Shown piece by piece: positions 28,554 through 38,105 of a DNA stretch of 64,000 bases. Every line of letters starts with the position of its first letter. The first letter of the stretch is position 1. The stretch lies in assembly GCA_032017425.1 (NCBI GenBank), contig DALZPW010000005.1, one strand, 5' to 3'. The stretch is from Faucicola tetraodonis (GTDB taxonomy: Bacteria > Pseudomonadota > Gammaproteobacteria > Pseudomonadales > Moraxellaceae). Under the pieces are notes generated by a model. The model worked only from the letters and a program-made list of their open reading frames with translations, did no database searches and was not told where the DNA came from. The position numbers and the translations under genes are program-made.

Positions 28554-29666
28554 ATGAGTAGTGAAGCAAAAAACCAGAATGATGCGCCAGCTGATGACAG
28601 CGATAATAAACCCACACAGGCGCCTGAAAAGATTATTAACCCTAGACCGCTTACCTTAATTATCATGTTGGTGGTTTTTTTGCTCGGTGTTGGGGTGATT
28701 TTATGGGCATGGCATTTGGGTCCGTTTAATACGCCACTGCAACAAACCGAAAACAGTTATGTTAAAGGCAATATCACCCTATTGTCGGCACAAATTAATG
28801 GTTATATCGAAAAAGTCTACGTCACCGATTTTGAGGACGTCAAACAAGGTCAGCCGTTAGTTAAAGTCAGCAGTGCTAACTACTCACAGCAAGTAGTACA
28901 AGCCGAATCAGGACTGGAACAAGCGACTACTAATTTAGCCAACCAGCAACAAATCATCGAGCAGCGCAAAGCCGATGTCAAAGCCGCGCAGGCAAAAGTA
29001 GCACAAGTTAAAACCCAGCTAGAATTGTCGATCCAACAGCTGAAACGACTTGAATCCTTGGTCGGTGTTGGCGCAGTGTCACAAAATGAAGTCGATACTG
29101 CCAAAGCGGCAGTTAAAAACAATGAAGCACTGATGAGCCAAGCAATGGCCAATGTCGATGTCGCCCGCGAAGGTCAAAAGACCGCGGAAGTAGCAAAGAT
29201 TGGTTTGGTGGCACAGATTAAAAGCGCCAATGCACAGCTAAATCAAGCCAATACCAACCAAGAGTATGGCTTAATCACCGCCCCGACCTCAGGTAAATTA
29301 GGGCAAATCAATATCCGTACCGGTCAGCTGGTGACACAAGGTACGCAGTTGGTTTACCTCATCCCAAAATCGATGTGGGTCATTGCCAATTTTAAAGAAA
29401 CCCAAATTGATAAAATGAAAATCGGGCAAAAAGCGTGGTTTACTGTGGATGCCCTAGGCAAACAAAAATTTACGGGGGTAGTCAAAAGCATCTCCCCCGC
29501 AACAGGGTCAGAATTTAGTGTCATTAAAACCGACAATGCCACTGGGAATTTTACCAAAGTGGTACAGCGCATTTCTGTACGCATCGACATCGATGGCAAC
29601 CAAAGTCGTCTGAATGAATTGATACCCGGCATGTCGGTAGTGGCAACAGTAGATACGTCAAGTTAG
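28554..29666 (+). CDS. HlyD/EmrA family membrane fusion protein
   Basis: 370-aa periplasmic adaptor. One N-terminal membrane anchor (LTLIIMLVVFLLGVGVILWAW) is followed by the biotinyl-lipoyl hairpin (NSYVKGNITLLSAQINGYIEKVYVTDFEDVKQGQPL), a long coiled coil of about 120 residues rich in Ala and Gln, then the second lipoyl half (APTSGKLGQINIRTGQLVTQG) and beta-barrel. It connects the MFS pump to an outer membrane channel in EmrAB-like tripartite efflux. Confidence 0.92.
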   Translation: MSSEAKNQNDAPADDSDNKPTQAPEKIINPRPLTLIIMLVVFLLGVGVILWAWHLGPFNTPLQQTENSYVKGNITLLSAQINGYIEKVYVTDFEDVKQGQPLVKVSSANYSQQVVQAESGLEQATTNLANQQQIIEQRKADVKAAQAKVAQVKTQLELSIQQLKRLESLVGVGAVSQNEVDTAKAAVKNNEALMSQAMANVDVAREGQKTAEVAKIGLVAQIKSANAQLNQANTNQEYGLITAPTSGKLGQINIRTGQLVTQGTQLVYLIPKSMWVIANFKETQIDKMKIGQKAWFTVDALGKQKFTGVVKSISPATGSEFSVIKTDNATGNFTKVVQRISVRIDIDGNQSRLNELIPGMSVVATVDTSS

Positions 29667-29705
29667 CAAATTAACCCTCTTTTATTCTCCTCTGCCAAAC
29701 GCAGT

Positions 29706-31541
29706 TTAGTCAGGTAGACTTAAAAAATCTTTCGCTAAATAAGCTGGGTTAGGATAGTGATAGAACCCCTCACCCGTGGCTTCACCCAGTTTGTTGGTAT
29801 CGACCAGTTCTGCTTTGAGTTTTTGAGCGGGCTGCTGCAAAGAAGGGTCCTTTTTTGCCATTTCATTAATGATGTTGTAGTTGGTATTCATGCCATTTCT
29901 ATCCAAAATCGCCATCGGTCCAAAGGGTGAACCCGTGGCTATCACCCACGTTTTATCAATGGTTGCGGCATCGGCAACGCCGTTTGCCCAGAGTTTTAAC
30001 CCCGCTACCAATAACGGAATCAATAAGCTATCAAGCACATAGCCCGATTGTTCTTTTTTTACCGCTATCGGTAACATGGCAATGGCTTTGGCAAATTCGA
30101 TGACGTCAGCATAGACTTGTGGGTCGCAGCTTGCTGCCGCCATCAACTCCACCGTATTATGGATATGGATGTGATTGGCAAAATGCAGCATCAAGAATTT
30201 TTCTGGGCGATTAGTAAAGGTCGATAACACGCTTGGCAATAGCGTCGATGAGTTACTGGCAAACACGGTTTTGGTAGGAGCGGCGGCTGAGGCTTTTTGA
30301 TAAAAATCTTTTTTGATGTCTAAGCTTTCTGGCACCGCTTCAATCAATAAGTCTGCATCTTTTAACGCCTCATTTAAGTCAGTGGTGTAAGCCAAATTTT
30401 TGCTAGCTGCTGCCACTTGGGCATCGGTTTCACCTAGGTCATGCTGATGCTGATTGGCAAGGTCGGTAAAGCGGGTTTTCGCCTTAGCAATCGCGTCATC
30501 GTTAATGTCATAAATAGTCACATTAAACCCATGAAACGCACATTGCACCGCAATTTGGTTGCCCAATACGCCACTACCTGCCACGGTAATATTTTTATAA
30601 GGTACTTTGGATAAATCCGCTTTAGGTGGTTTTAAAAAATCAGGATTTTTAAAGGCGGGATTGGGGTATTGATAAAACCCTTCGCCCGTTGGCACGCCCA
30701 GTTTATGTTGCTCGATATACTCTTTTTTGAGCATATCAACGACCGCTTGGTCTTGTTGTCTGCCCTTAGCCACATCAAGCTTATAAATATTGTAAGGGGT
30801 AGTCAGCCCTATCATATCATAAAAAGCAAATGGTCCCATCGGCGAGCCTGTGCCAAGCATCCAAGTTTTGTCGATGGTTTGAATATCAGCAATGCCTTGG
30901 ATATACAGCTGCATCCCTGCATTTAACCAAGGATTGAGTAGTGAATTTAGTACATAGCCAGAGGTTTCTTTGTTGACGATAATAGGCACCATGCCGATTT
31001 GTTTGGCAAACGCGGTCACCGCATCAAATACATTAGGGTCAGTATCGGCATGCGACATAATTTCGGCAAGATTGCGCTTCCAAATCTCATTGGCAAAGTG
31101 CATCATTAAAAACTTAGCAGGACGGTCGGTAAATTTGACCAAATCACTGGGCAACATGGTAGATGAGTTACTGGCAAATACGGTTTTTTCGGGTGCGACT
31201 GCTGAGGCTTTTTGATAAAAATCTTTTTTGATGGCGACATCTTCGGGCACCGCTTCAATCAACAAATCGGCGTCTTTTAAGGCGGTGCTTAAGTCTGAGC
31301 TATAACGCAAGTTTTGCTCAGCACGTTTGGCTTGTTCGCTTGTTTCACCCAAATCATCCTGATGGCGTTTGGCGATATCGGCAAATTTGGTTTTGGCTTT
31401 ATTGAGCACCTCGTCATTGATATCATACACAACGACTTTAAAACCATGAAACGCCGCTTGTACGGCGATTTGATAGCCCAAAACACCACTGCCTGCAACT
31501 GTTATGTTTTTAAAGTTAGAAAGTTTATTCGATTCTGACAT
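29706..31541 (-). CDS. tandem-duplicated 3-hydroxyacyl-CoA dehydrogenase
   Basis: 611 aa made of two full 3-hydroxyacyl-CoA dehydrogenase units joined head to tail, roughly 1-310 and 315-611. Each begins with the same NAD-binding sequence KNITVAGSGVLG(Y/N)QIAVQ and YDINDE/YDINDD, has DADLLIEAVPE and FASNSST, and a catalytic His in MMHFAN or MLHFAN, followed by the C-terminal TIDKTW...GSP(M/F)GP. Both copies keep the active residues. Single-copy homologues of about 290-320 aa act on short-chain 3-hydroxyacyl-CoA. There is no hydratase domain, so this is not a FadB. Stands alone on the minus strand. Confidence 0.93.
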   Translation of the reverse strand: MSESNKLSNFKNITVAGSGVLGYQIAVQAAFHGFKVVVYDINDEVLNKAKTKFADIAKRHQDDLGETSEQAKRAEQNLRYSSDLSTALKDADLLIEAVPEDVAIKKDFYQKASAVAPEKTVFASNSSTMLPSDLVKFTDRPAKFLMMHFANEIWKRNLAEIMSHADTDPNVFDAVTAFAKQIGMVPIIVNKETSGYVLNSLLNPWLNAGMQLYIQGIADIQTIDKTWMLGTGSPMGPFAFYDMIGLTTPYNIYKLDVAKGRQQDQAVVDMLKKEYIEQHKLGVPTGEGFYQYPNPAFKNPDFLKPPKADLSKVPYKNITVAGSGVLGNQIAVQCAFHGFNVTIYDINDDAIAKAKTRFTDLANQHQHDLGETDAQVAAASKNLAYTTDLNEALKDADLLIEAVPESLDIKKDFYQKASAAAPTKTVFASNSSTLLPSVLSTFTNRPEKFLMLHFANHIHIHNTVELMAAASCDPQVYADVIEFAKAIAMLPIAVKKEQSGYVLDSLLIPLLVAGLKLWANGVADAATIDKTWVIATGSPFGPMAILDRNGMNTNYNIINEMAKKDPSLQQPAQKLKAELVDTNKLGEATGEGFYHYPNPAYLAKDFLSLPD

Positions 31542-31655
31542 ACTATGCTCCTAGCGCTAATGAGCAAATACGCGACTTTATAATTGATGATTCAGGTAAA
31601 TTATTTTTAATATTATCGTATTTGCTGTCGACTATTTTTAATTAGATTGAAAGGT

Positions 31656-31693
31656 AAAAAAACCGTTAGCATGTTCAAACACTAACGGTTTTT
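31656..31693 (-). terminator. terminator of the DUF1269-like gene
   Basis: AAAAAACCGTTAG and CTAACGGTTTTT form a strong hairpin with A/T runs on both sides, four bases beyond the stop of the gene at 31697. It can work in both directions. Confidence 0.85.
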
Positions 31694-31696
31694 GAT

Positions 31697-32332
31697 TTAT
31701 TTATGGAGATTGAGTTTTTCACCCAATTGATGAAATTTTTGGTTCATTTCATCACGAAATGCGTCCAATTTTGACGAATGGTCAGCTTTGCGTTGTTCAC
31801 GCCATACTTGTTGCAAGTGTTTAACCGACTGGTCATGTGCTTCTTTGGCTGCGATTATTTCACTTTGTACATGAGCCACATCGAAGCGTTGACTATGGGT
31901 GTTATACTGCGCGAAAAAGTCGTTGAGTGGTTGCTCGTTTTGCTCTTGAACCAACGTTAAAATCGCCACTTCACCGTCTTTTAGATTTTGGGCAACGTAT
32001 TCAAGTAACGATGATTGACCAAAAGATGCTACCGCACCGACATCACTACCGAGTACCATACCCAGTGAACCGCCGATTAACAGGCCTGCAGGTCCGCCCA
32101 ATACGCCAAGCAACGCACCAAACAGACCACCCATAACTGCCCCACCACTGATTTGTTCGCCTTGGTCTAGGCTATCCACTGTTGTGATCACACTGTTTTC
32201 TTTTTTAATGAGTAACGCTTGCGCAATCAAGGTTTCAGCGTTGCTTTTGTAGGCTTTTAGCTCGGTAAAGGCTTTGTAGGCTTCAGTTGATACATCAAAA
32301 ATAGTGACTAAAATATTTTGTTGTGCTTTCAT
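31697..32332 (-). CDS. DUF1269-like glycine-zipper membrane protein
   Basis: 211 aa. Residues 1-65 look like a small alpha/beta domain (ILVTIFDVSTEAYKAFTELK). A hydrophobic Gly-rich hairpin follows at about 75-110 (GGLFGALLGVLGGPAGLLIGGSLGMVLG), and a soluble tail ends with a charged coiled coil (about 150-211). This fits DUF1269, whose members are inner-membrane proteins of unknown role. It is the last gene of the peroxidase group, 37 bases after the catalase-like gene. Confidence 0.8.
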   Translation of the reverse strand: MKAQQNILVTIFDVSTEAYKAFTELKAYKSNAETLIAQALLIKKENSVITTVDSLDQGEQISGGAVMGGLFGALLGVLGGPAGLLIGGSLGMVLGSDVGAVASFGQSSLLEYVAQNLKDGEVAILTLVQEQNEQPLNDFFAQYNTHSQRFDVAHVQSEIIAAKEAHDQSVKHLQQVWREQRKADHSSKLDAFRDEMNQKFHQLGEKLNLHK

Positions 32333-32369
32333 GTCTGTTATCCTTATTTTTTTAATTAGGTTTTTTTAA

Positions 32370-33524
32370 TTAAAGGTTATAAAAATCTTTATTAAACGCT
32401 TCTTTTAGATTGGTTGGCTCGACACGTTTTTTATTGTTTAAGCTATGGCGAGTAGTGGAAGCGGTTTGATAGGCACGCAGTCGCGCGTGTTGCAAATTAC
32501 CAATCGGACGGTTGGCTTCAATACAGCGAAACGGGGTAAATGACAAATGCTCCATAATGTCAAAGTTGCCGTCATCCGGTACATCTTGGCAAGGGATGGT
32601 GAGTTTTGCCACTGTCACAAACGGCGCATCTTTTTCATCCCATTCTTTGGTCAAATCATTGATGGGTTGGTCTTTTAAGTTACGGCACAGCTGGATTTGC
32701 ACATCAAACTCATAATCATGCTCACGGATTTCTTGTAAAATCAGAGGACGAATCGCCTCGTTAGTAGCGTTGACATCGAGATCTCGGCGTTTGATTTTGG
32801 CTTGTGACGCTTTGGTCGGGGCGACACGGATTTTTGCCATATAGTCGCCATGACGCACTGCCCCTTGTGAATAAAAACTATATAACAAGGTATTTTGCGG
32901 TTTGATGGTTTTAAACTTACTAAAAGCCCTAAAAGTCTTGAGGGATTCTTTGGATGGCAGTTTTTTGCCATATTGGGTAATCCAGTCAAAGGCAAACTTG
33001 GCTTGACCTTTCACGCCTTTGGCAAAATAATCATTTAATTGTAAAAATAGCCGTGAAATATAACTATAGTCTTGGATAGTATTACAAAAGAAAATAGGAA
33101 AATTAATCAGATTGTAGTCAAAGTTTGGGCTATCTGGCTCATCTGGCAGTAATTTTTCGCCTTTGACACCTAAGACTTTAATCGCCAACCCTTGAGAAAG
33201 CCCCAATTTGTTGTCAGCAGCCACACGAGATGAGCCGTTAGAAAAACGAATCACCGCTTCATGGCGAGCGGGTTTGGCATAGATACCTTGGGCGTATTCT
33301 TTAGGCAGTTTTGGTAAAATCTCAAAGTTGGCTTTTAACGCACAGTAGCCTTTGGCATGGGCATCTCGGGTGTGATAATTGATTTTGCTAACCGTGTCTG
33401 ATTTGCCGATATAGTCACGAATATCTGCGGTGATTTGGTCGATGGCTTTTTCATCGGCGCTAGTAAGCTGGTCGATGGTTGGGTCAAACTTGGCATAACG
33501 ACGACCGAATAATTTATTTAACAT
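32370..33524 (-). CDS. catalase-family heme protein
   Basis: 384-aa protein of the small catalase-related family. The distal His is in TRDAHAKGYCALKANF, and the C-terminal ARLRAYQTASTTRHSLN carries the Arg-x-x-x-Tyr-like proximal heme ligand region. It lacks the full length (480+) and the flavodoxin domain of true catalases. Related proteins act as organic-peroxide or fatty-acid hydroperoxide enzymes, so hydrogen peroxide need not be the substrate. AAAGGACA ribosome site. Follows the DyP gene on the same strand. Confidence 0.9.
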   Translation of the reverse strand: MLNKLFGRRYAKFDPTIDQLTSADEKAIDQITADIRDYIGKSDTVSKINYHTRDAHAKGYCALKANFEILPKLPKEYAQGIYAKPARHEAVIRFSNGSSRVAADNKLGLSQGLAIKVLGVKGEKLLPDEPDSPNFDYNLINFPIFFCNTIQDYSYISRLFLQLNDYFAKGVKGQAKFAFDWITQYGKKLPSKESLKTFRAFSKFKTIKPQNTLLYSFYSQGAVRHGDYMAKIRVAPTKASQAKIKRRDLDVNATNEAIRPLILQEIREHDYEFDVQIQLCRNLKDQPINDLTKEWDEKDAPFVTVAKLTIPCQDVPDDGNFDIMEHLSFTPFRCIEANRPIGNLQHARLRAYQTASTTRHSLNNKKRVEPTNLKEAFNKDFYNL

Positions 33525-33557
33525 GATGATTGTCCTTTGTTATTTTCATTATTTTAT

Positions 33558-33593
33558 AAGGTTAGGTGTATTAAAAATGCCTAACCTTTTTTT
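33558..33593. terminator. hairpin between DyP and catalase-like genes
   Basis: AAGGTTAGG (33558-33566) and CCTAACCTT (33580-33588) with a T run on the plus strand. On the transcribed minus strand the stem lacks a strong U tail, so it is probably a partial terminator or processing site within the cluster. Confidence 0.55.
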
Positions 33594-33606
33594 ATTTAGT
33601 TTTACT

Positions 33607-35196
33607 CTAATATGAATTTTCGTTAAGCTCACTAATCCATTTAAGTGCCGACAAGCTTGGTACAAAAAGATATTCACCGCCTTGTAGGGTATTAAATTGC
33701 AAAATATTGGTATGACGCTTACGAATTGGCTCATCGGGTACGGTGAATACATCGCTATCAGCGTCACTACCTGCGTGTACGCCTAGCATTGGGTCACGTT
33801 CTTCCCCAAGGTTCATAAAGTTACCGTCATTAATCCATTGGCTTTGCAAAAACTCAAGCGTGTCCATGGCATGCGCGTTGATACCGATAAAAAATAAACC
33901 CCGCTCTTGACCATCGTCTTTGGTCACGTTGGGCGGCACGATATCGCCATACGAAACGCTACGGCGGATAATGCGGTGAAGACGCACATCGCTTAGAATA
34001 AAGTCTTTGGTATTACGGGGGTTCATACGGCGAGCATGGGCACCAAATGGGCAGCCTTTGCCATACGGATCGTCCGTGTAGTCAAATTTATTGTTTGCTA
34101 CGTTGTCTTTGCCGAGGGCTTCATCATCGTGGTCTGGGCTTAAGGTGATAGGGGCACCCGAACGCCAGCGACCGAACATTTTTGCCCCCAATTTATCAGC
34201 TTTAGCTGGATCATTGTCGCTTTGTTCAAGGCAATAGCGGTGAAAGTCAGCCACATTACTGCGGTATTTTCGCAGTACCATAAACGAACCGTTTTTTCCC
34301 AATACTTCAGGCTGTGGCATAGGGGGTACCACGCCCGCTTCACCTTTATAACCTAACACAAATTCACCCGCCGCAATCGGGCGTTCGGTGTTATTTTCAA
34401 GGCTGATACCACTGCCATCAACTTCTGGGTTACTGATGCCATCGCGATAACCAAACACGTTTTTGACGTCACCATCTGCGCCAAAATCATGTTCTACCAA
34501 GATTTCGATAGCGTTACGGCTGATATCTAGATAAGGGGCAAACGCCTGTTTAAGTTCGGTAAGTTTGGCTTGCCATTTTTCTTGGCTATCGGCAATCACC
34601 GCGCCGCAAATATGAATATCGCCTTTATCACCAAATGGCGCAAGCCAGTTACTAGGGTCATTATCGCCTTTGTCACCCAAGATATCGGAGCGACCTGCCA
34701 TACCTGTTTTGAAATTTTCTGGGAAAGAATCAAGCGAGCTTTGCGGTAAGCCTAAAGCTTTTAGACCCTCATACGTCATCACAATGGTCAAATTGGCATC
34801 CATATCTTTTTGGAAATTTTTTGAGCCTGTGACGTTTGGTAATACCGCTTTTAGCAATTCACGACCCGCGCTGCTGTCATTAACTTTTAGCGCGACAAGC
34901 GTGCCATAGTAAGGTGCAGGGCGGTCATGCAAAATGATGGCTTGAATATCCTCAAGTTCCATCGTGGCGATATTGGGATAGATAGCGTTCGTTGCCCGTG
35001 TGGTGACGCTGTGCAGCTGCGTGCTGATTTTTTGTTTGGCTTCGTGTACCCGTTCTTTGACACTGCCTTTTTCAGTGGGTGTATCGCTGTGTTCAAGTTT
35101 GTCTTTAACGGCCTCTATGCCATGCTCGATACCATCTTGTAGATGGGTTTTTAATTTGCCAAGTAGGCTTTCATTCGCTGGGTTGTCGTTATTCAT
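33607..35196 (-). CDS. Dyp-type peroxidase
   Basis: 529-aa heme peroxidase of the dye-decolorising family. The GxxDG motif is FGYRDGISNPEVDG, with the distal Asp; the proximal His is in CPFGAHARRMNPRN. The C-terminal YLFVPSLSALKWISEL is typical. The first 65 residues are an extra charged amphipathic segment (EHGIEAVKDKLEHSD...) with no signal peptide or Tat motif, so the enzyme should be cytoplasmic. Neighbours are a catalase-like protein and an unknown 189-aa protein, suggesting joint peroxide or lipid-hydroperoxide chemistry. Confidence 0.93.
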   Translation of the reverse strand: MNNDNPANESLLGKLKTHLQDGIEHGIEAVKDKLEHSDTPTEKGSVKERVHEAKQKISTQLHSVTTRATNAIYPNIATMELEDIQAIILHDRPAPYYGTLVALKVNDSSAGRELLKAVLPNVTGSKNFQKDMDANLTIVMTYEGLKALGLPQSSLDSFPENFKTGMAGRSDILGDKGDNDPSNWLAPFGDKGDIHICGAVIADSQEKWQAKLTELKQAFAPYLDISRNAIEILVEHDFGADGDVKNVFGYRDGISNPEVDGSGISLENNTERPIAAGEFVLGYKGEAGVVPPMPQPEVLGKNGSFMVLRKYRSNVADFHRYCLEQSDNDPAKADKLGAKMFGRWRSGAPITLSPDHDDEALGKDNVANNKFDYTDDPYGKGCPFGAHARRMNPRNTKDFILSDVRLHRIIRRSVSYGDIVPPNVTKDDGQERGLFFIGINAHAMDTLEFLQSQWINDGNFMNLGEERDPMLGVHAGSDADSDVFTVPDEPIRKRHTNILQFNTLQGGEYLFVPSLSALKWISELNENSY

Positions 35197-35393
35197 GGTC
35201 GTTCCTAGCAGAGAATTTCAAAAATTTGATGCTAAGAACCTGCTCACCATACACCACGCTAAATATCGTTTATGGTAAAAATCACACAACAAATGGCTTT
35301 TGTATCGAAATTTTAACCTAAAGCTTGCCCGTTCAGAGTACGCTAAGAGTACGCTGACAAACGTGATATGGTGAATACAAGTTCTAAGTCAGC

Positions 35394-35963
35394 TTATTGG
35401 GCTTGTTCAATGGCTTTATTGATGCCACGCACGATTTTGTCATTACGCGCAATATCACGAACTGTCAAATGAGGTACACCCACATACCAACCGGAAGCGG
35501 TAATCTGATGGTCAAGGATGAATTGCTTAACCGTCGGGCTTTTAATCCCAGGCCAACCCTCTACATTGCCAAAAATTAAGTCCATGAGTTCTGGAATTTT
35601 GGTAGCAAAGTCGTTAATGTAAGCATCCCAATCGCCATCATAGGCGGTACAAAACAGGAGCTTGGTGTCATTGTCTAAAAACACAAACCGCGAATCATGC
35701 AAGGTGCCTACATTGGCCACCCCTGCAAGATTGCCTTTGGTAATTTCCAAAATTCGCTTGATACGAGCTGCTCCATCTTTGGTTATGGGGGCGATGGCGG
35801 TGAGTTCAGACACTTTGCCTGATTTTAAGCCCTTTTCACCGGCACTGGTAACAGAATGGTCATAGCCATCATTACCACCCTCTTTTAGGTTTGCCATGAG
35901 CATTTGAGCTTTTAAAGCCACATCATCTAATAAAGAAAGTTTTTCGTTGTTTTGATTTGTCAT
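35394..35963 (-). CDS. unknown protein linked to the heme peroxidase cluster
   Basis: 189 aa, no signal peptide. I do not recognise a named function. The region LHDSRFVFLDNDTKLLFCTAYDGDWDAYINDF, then EGWPG, and GWYVGVPHLTVRDIARNDKIVRGI, resembles an unnamed bacterial domain with 'HfaRFv.ld...LlF.t.yDG....Yi.dF' and 'YsayP.LTV..I..N' motifs that I associate with heme peroxidase and lipid-oxidation genes. The fold may be ferredoxin-like. It is first in the four-gene set and is separated from the DyP gene by 197 bases containing a small GAGTACGCT direct repeat. Confidence 0.75.
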   Translation of the reverse strand: MTNQNNEKLSLLDDVALKAQMLMANLKEGGNDGYDHSVTSAGEKGLKSGKVSELTAIAPITKDGAARIKRILEITKGNLAGVANVGTLHDSRFVFLDNDTKLLFCTAYDGDWDAYINDFATKIPELMDLIFGNVEGWPGIKSPTVKQFILDHQITASGWYVGVPHLTVRDIARNDKIVRGINKAIEQAQ

Positions 35964-36520
35964 GTTTTAGAGCCCTTATAGTTAGTTGATCATTAATTGA
36001 CGTACATGATTTAAATTTGTTTATCCCATTGTTTTATTATTTAAAATTTAAATCCTTTTTATTATATAAGCCGCAAAAAGCAAAAAGCGTTAAAATAACT
36101 TTTATCACCCATAAAATTACAAAACTAAACTATTGATTAAAAGATGACATACTAGAAACCATAAAACCGAAGCATTAATTTAAAAAATTCTCATTACAAT
36201 CAATAGATTATTTAACTTTTAAATATAAAATCTGTGTAGAAAAATCACTTTTCCTGCTATGTGGGACCTCAAAAAATTTGGGACCTTGGACTTTGATGAT
36301 TAACTTTAGCAAAGTAGCTTGCTGGTCTAATCTCACCCTATAACTGGCTACCACTTTTAAAAAAAGTGTTTATCAGTTAAAAGGTCTATCAGTTAAAAGA
36401 TGCTTATCATGGCTAGGGTGGATTCCGCGTACTCTGTCGGATAATAGATATAGATAGGTATAGACGAGACGCAAAACGTGCCTTAGTTAGCACGTTTTAT
36501 CACAAGCATTTAAGACGCCT
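35964..36520. other. long AT-rich spacer before the sulfur region
   Basis: 557 bases. The first 250 are strongly AT-rich and probably hold the promoter of the peroxidase cluster. A 16-bp tandem duplication (TATCAGTTAAAAG at 36371-36383 and 36387-36399) and the ssuD terminator (36473-36498) lie at the right. No coding signal was seen. Confidence 0.5.
36473..36498 (-). terminator. hairpin downstream of ssuD
   Basis: AAAACGTGC (36473-36481) and GCACGTTTT (36490-36498), 9 bp perfect with an 8-base loop, 22 bases after the ssuD stop on the minus strand. Confidence 0.65.
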
Positions 36521-37729
36521 TTAAGAGGCAATAGCGTGTTTGGGTGTTTCAGTGGCGGGTGTTTTTGAGGCTGCAATGCCGCTAGTTTGTTGCGGTGGTG
36601 CATAGTTATTAGCGACAATTTCACCAAACGGTCCTGTCAAATTTGGCTTGACCAAGGTGTTTTGGGTGTCAATCGGTAATAATGGGAAAACCAATTCAGC
36701 AAACCGATACGCTTCTTCCAAGTGTGGATAACCTGAGAAAATAAAGTTATCAATGCCCAAATCGGCATACTCTTGAATACGTGCGGCAACGGTTTGTGGG
36801 TCGCCCACCAGTGCCGTGCCTGCCCCACCTCGTACCAGTCCAATCCCTGCCCATAAGTTGGGCGAAATTTCTAAGTTATCACGGCGACCGCCATGCAAGG
36901 CTGCCATACGCTGTTGTCCCACCGAGTCCATTTGGGCGAATTTGGCTTGGGCTGCGGCAATGGTGTCGTCAGTGACATGACTCAACAATTCATCAGCGGC
37001 TTGCCAAGCGGCTTCATTGGTTTCACGCACAATCACGTGCAGACGAATCCCATAGCTTAACGTGCGACCTTTGGCAGCGGCTTTGGTTTTAAGCTGCTCA
37101 ATCTTCTCTTTGACGGCAGCAGGCGGCTCACCCCACGTCAAATAACTGTCAACTTGTTCGGCAGCCAGTGTTTGCGCCGCCTCAGATGAACCCCCAAACC
37201 ACAACGGCGGATACGGCTGTTGTAGAGGGGGATATAGCAATTTGGCATCTTCGACTTGCAAGCGTTCACCGTTAAAGGTAAAGGATTCGCCTGTGTGCGA
37301 GCGGGTTAAAATCTCTCGCCAAATCGTGGTGTATTCACTGGCTGTCTGATAACGCGTCGCGTGGTCTTCAAAGATGCCATCGCCTTTAAGCTCTTGTTCA
37401 TCGCCGCCTGTGACCAGATTAAGTAGCAATCGACCATTTGATAATCGATCAAAGGTGCCTGTCATACGAGCAGCAAGCGCGGGTGTCGTCACCCCAGGGC
37501 GTAATGCCACCAAAAATTTTAAGCGAGTGGTCGCATCAATGAGACTAGCAGCGACCAGCCAAGGGTCTTCACATGAGCGACCTGTCGGAATCAACACGCC
37601 TTCATAGCCAAGGTTATCGGCTGCCACTGCAATTTGCTTCATATAAGTATGGTCAACGGTTCTTGCCCCTTTACTCGTGCCTAAATAACGACTATCGCCA
37701 TGTGTCGGTATAAACCAAAAAATTTTCAT
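36521..37729 (-). CDS. ssuD: FMNH2-dependent alkanesulfonate monooxygenase
   Basis: 402 aa from ATG 37729 ([17 protein letters not shown]); eight upstream in-frame residues are not needed. LLM-class (bacterial luciferase-like) enzyme that splits alkanesulfonates into aldehyde and sulfite using reduced FMN. Typical stretches: [58 protein letters not shown], and [19 protein letters not shown]. It is separated from ssuACB by 11 kb of other sulfur genes. The 45-residue C-terminal tail (after LLPI) is longer than in E. coli SsuD and low-complexity. Confidence 0.94.
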   Translation of the reverse strand: MKIFWFIPTHGDSRYLGTSKGARTVDHTYMKQIAVAADNLGYEGVLIPTGRSCEDPWLVAASLIDATTRLKFLVALRPGVTTPALAARMTGTFDRLSNGRLLLNLVTGGDEQELKGDGIFEDHATRYQTASEYTTIWREILTRSHTGESFTFNGERLQVEDAKLLYPPLQQPYPPLWFGGSSEAAQTLAAEQVDSYLTWGEPPAAVKEKIEQLKTKAAAKGRTLSYGIRLHVIVRETNEAAWQAADELLSHVTDDTIAAAQAKFAQMDSVGQQRMAALHGGRRDNLEISPNLWAGIGLVRGGAGTALVGDPQTVAARIQEYADLGIDNFIFSGYPHLEEAYRFAELVFPLLPIDTQNTLVKPNLTGPFGEIVANNYAPPQQTSGIAASKTPATETPKHAIAS

Positions 37730-38105
37730 CGTAACCCCTGCTTGTAAGCTCAAAAATTGATTAAGATAACTCGCCTTTTGTCGTTGGCGGTTTATCGGTA
37801 GCCATAAGCTTAAAACAAATATCGCTCAATAAAAAATAACAAAAACTGCTTTGGTTAGCACAAAAAATACTTAATAATTTTGCTGCTAACCCTATCAATT
37901 TAATCGCTAAAGCAGTGACATAAAAAAAGCTTTACAGTTTTCACCACAAAGCGTTTTATCGTCAAATGAATTGATATCAACATCAGATAAACAAGCCCAA
38001 ATCTTAAAAATAGCACAGCAAGCGAGACAACAAGCGAATTTGACGCGTATTACATCGGATGTAGCAGATGATAAGTTTTTCAAACTTGCTTATCAGGATT
38101 TAGCG
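37730..38105. other. spacer with possible coding remnant
   Basis: 376 bases between ssuD and the LysR gene. The plus strand has a 79-codon open stretch (37911-38150) without an ATG, with coding-like composition in its second half (Gln/Ala-rich then TSDVADDKFFKLAYQDLALAARL), ending inside the LysR 3' end. It could be the tail of a lost gene. The ssuD promoter must lie near 37740-37850. Confidence 0.4.

Noticed and set aside
29706..31541. Two separate genes or an assembly duplication
   Set aside because: The frame is continuous through the linker and the two halves are diverged throughout, so it is neither a recent artefact nor two genes.
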